A stretch of 64,000 bases of DNA from Bernardetia sp. (GTDB taxonomy: Bacteria; Bacteroidota; Bacteroidia; Cytophagales; Bernardetiaceae), in contig JAHDBD010000001.1 of NCBI GenBank assembly GCA_020630575.1, positions 62,001 through 126,000 on the forward strand, read 5' to 3'. Within the stretch, counting starts at the first letter, position 1; each line of letters opens with the position of its first letter. The notes under the pieces are model-generated. The model did not search any database, was not told where the DNA came from, and saw only the letters and a list, made by a program, of their open reading frames with translations. The position numbers and the translations under genes are program-made. Shown in pieces: positions 63,359-64,000 of this stretch.

Positions 63359-63369
63359 TTTCAATAAAA

Positions 63370-64000
63370 ATGAATTACATCGGCTCAAAACTTCGTCTTT
63401 CAGATTGGATAATACAAACTATTACTGAAAAATATAATAAATCAAATCCTTCAAAACCTCTTTCTCAAACCATTTTTGCAGAACTTTTTGCAGGAACAGG
63501 AATCATTAGTAGAAAACTAAAACCATTTGTAAATCAAATTATTGCAAATGATTTAGAACCATATAGTTATGTTTTACTCAAAAATTATATAGAAAATACA
63601 AAAGCTATTCCGAATGAAAGAATTGTTTTTTTGATAGAAGAATTGAATAATTTATCTATAAAAGAACAAAAAGATGGTTTTATTTATAAAAACTATTGTC
63701 AAGGAAGTGGAAGCCAACGACTTTATTTTAGCGATGACAACGGAAAAAAAATTGATGTAATTAGACAGAAATTAGAAGAATGGAAATTAAATAATTTTGT
63801 TTCTCAAAGTGAATATTTCTTTCTTTTGACTTCTTTGTTAGAAAGTGCTGATAAAATAGCAAATACAGCTTCTGTGTATGGCGCATTTTTAAAACAACTC
63901 AAAAAATCAGCTCAAAAAAATCTAGTTCTTTCTCCTGCTCATTTTCCAAAACCTCAAAATGGGCATAACCAAGAAAATCAAGTTTTCAAAGAAGATGCAA
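63370..64000 (+). CDS. D12-class N6-adenine DNA methyltransferase (3' end beyond the window)
   Basis: The ATG at 63370 opens a frame of 210 codons up to the window edge. It begins MNYIGSKLRLSDWI, has AELFAGTGIIS (SAM motif I, FxGxG type) and IIANDLEPYSYVLL, and runs on with a NYCQGSGSQRLYFSDDNG segment of the target-recognition part. The catalytic DPPY-type motif lies beyond the window. A restriction partner may lie downstream. The repeat array directly upstream may govern its expression. Confidence 0.88.
   Translation, partial: MNYIGSKLRLSDWIIQTITEKYNKSNPSKPLSQTIFAELFAGTGIISRKLKPFVNQIIANDLEPYSYVLLKNYIENTKAIPNERIVFLIEELNNLSIKEQKDGFIYKNYCQGSGSQRLYFSDDNGKKIDVIRQKLEEWKLNNFVSQSEYFFLLTSLLESADKIANTASVYGAFLKQLKKSAQKNLVLSPAHFPKPQNGHNQENQVFKEDA

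Noticed and set aside
63306-63360. tRNA-like GGTTCAAG sequence
   Set aside because: The word belongs to the 19-bp repeat array; no cloverleaf, acceptor stem or anticodon arm can be formed.
1-64000. CRISPR arrays, prophage or integron
   Set aside because: No regularly spaced repeats, cas, phage structural, integrase or attC-like series was found; the only repeats are the short families listed.

Overview
The window is AT-rich bacterial chromosome from a gliding-type member of the Bacteroidota, most likely order Cytophagales. This rests on type IX secretion cargo with both sorting-domain types (1815-4631 and 44859-47411), a PorP/SprF protein (59177-60166), propeller/Y_Y_Y/SpoIIE signalling proteins, many SPII lipoproteins, and promoters of the TTTG / TAnnTTTG type. 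A Bernardetia-like marine bacterium is a guess from overall gene style. No rRNA, tRNA, CRISPR array, prophage or integrase was seen.

Layout. 1-1.5 kb: end of a Sua5-type tRNA t6A gene and a PPP-type phosphatase. 1.8-4.6 kb: a large secreted type B T9SS protein. 4.7-6.5 kb: a ruined restriction-modification locus, in which a NgoFVII-like nuclease tail and a cytosine methyltransferase head flank an intact HNH endonuclease. 6.6-10.1 kb: mnmA, a frameshifted four-helix-bundle gene, a DUF6952/RidA/thioredoxin cluster and a lipoprotein. 10.6-16.1 kb: rpoC (without rpoB beside it) and nrdB, convergent on one terminator. 16.5-19.5 kb: envelope genes, including a lipoprotein whose start codon is cut off from its reading frame by an AATTC repeat tract, which looks like a phase-variable locus in the OFF state. 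19.6-25 kb: a GCS2-CBS fusion, an FAH-family enzyme, a TPR protein bracketed by inverted 32-bp repeats, and a SUMF1-fold protein. 25.3-34.2 kb: a 1211-aa mosaic of VIT, VWA, TonB-plug, TPR and YfaP modules, a PolX with a degraded polymerase site, and a 1091-aa membrane/TPR protein. 34.2-35 kb: a REP-associated transposase (RAYT) enclosed by four REP-like hairpins. 35-44.7 kb: CapA, cobT, an IscA-like protein, a B12-type MerR regulator, an AstE/AspA-type hydrolase, an FkbM-like methyltransferase, the C-terminal half of a split transketolase and an NlpC/P60-like protein. 44.9-55.5 kb: a type A T9SS cargo protein, a lipoprotein superoxide dismutase, an ABC exporter, a 14-blade propeller/SpoIIE sensor and a secreted beta-domain protein. 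56-60.5 kb: a recombined stretch with a GNAT gene, an 83-bp terminator repeat on each side of an SRPBCC gene, a collapsed DISMED2/SpoIIE pseudogene, a PorP/SprF gene and a decayed secreted-protein remnant. 60.5-64 kb: CorA, a VOC protein, a 22-residue-repeat coiled-coil protein, and a D12 adenine methyltransferase that runs off the end behind a 19-bp repeat array.

Housekeeping genes (mnmA, rpoC, nrdB, cobT) sit singly between envelope and signalling genes. Most convergent pairs share one strong bidirectional hairpin terminator. The accessory signals are the AATTC contingency tract, the REP/RAYT element, the R-M fossil and the duplicated terminator cassette at 57-58 kb.
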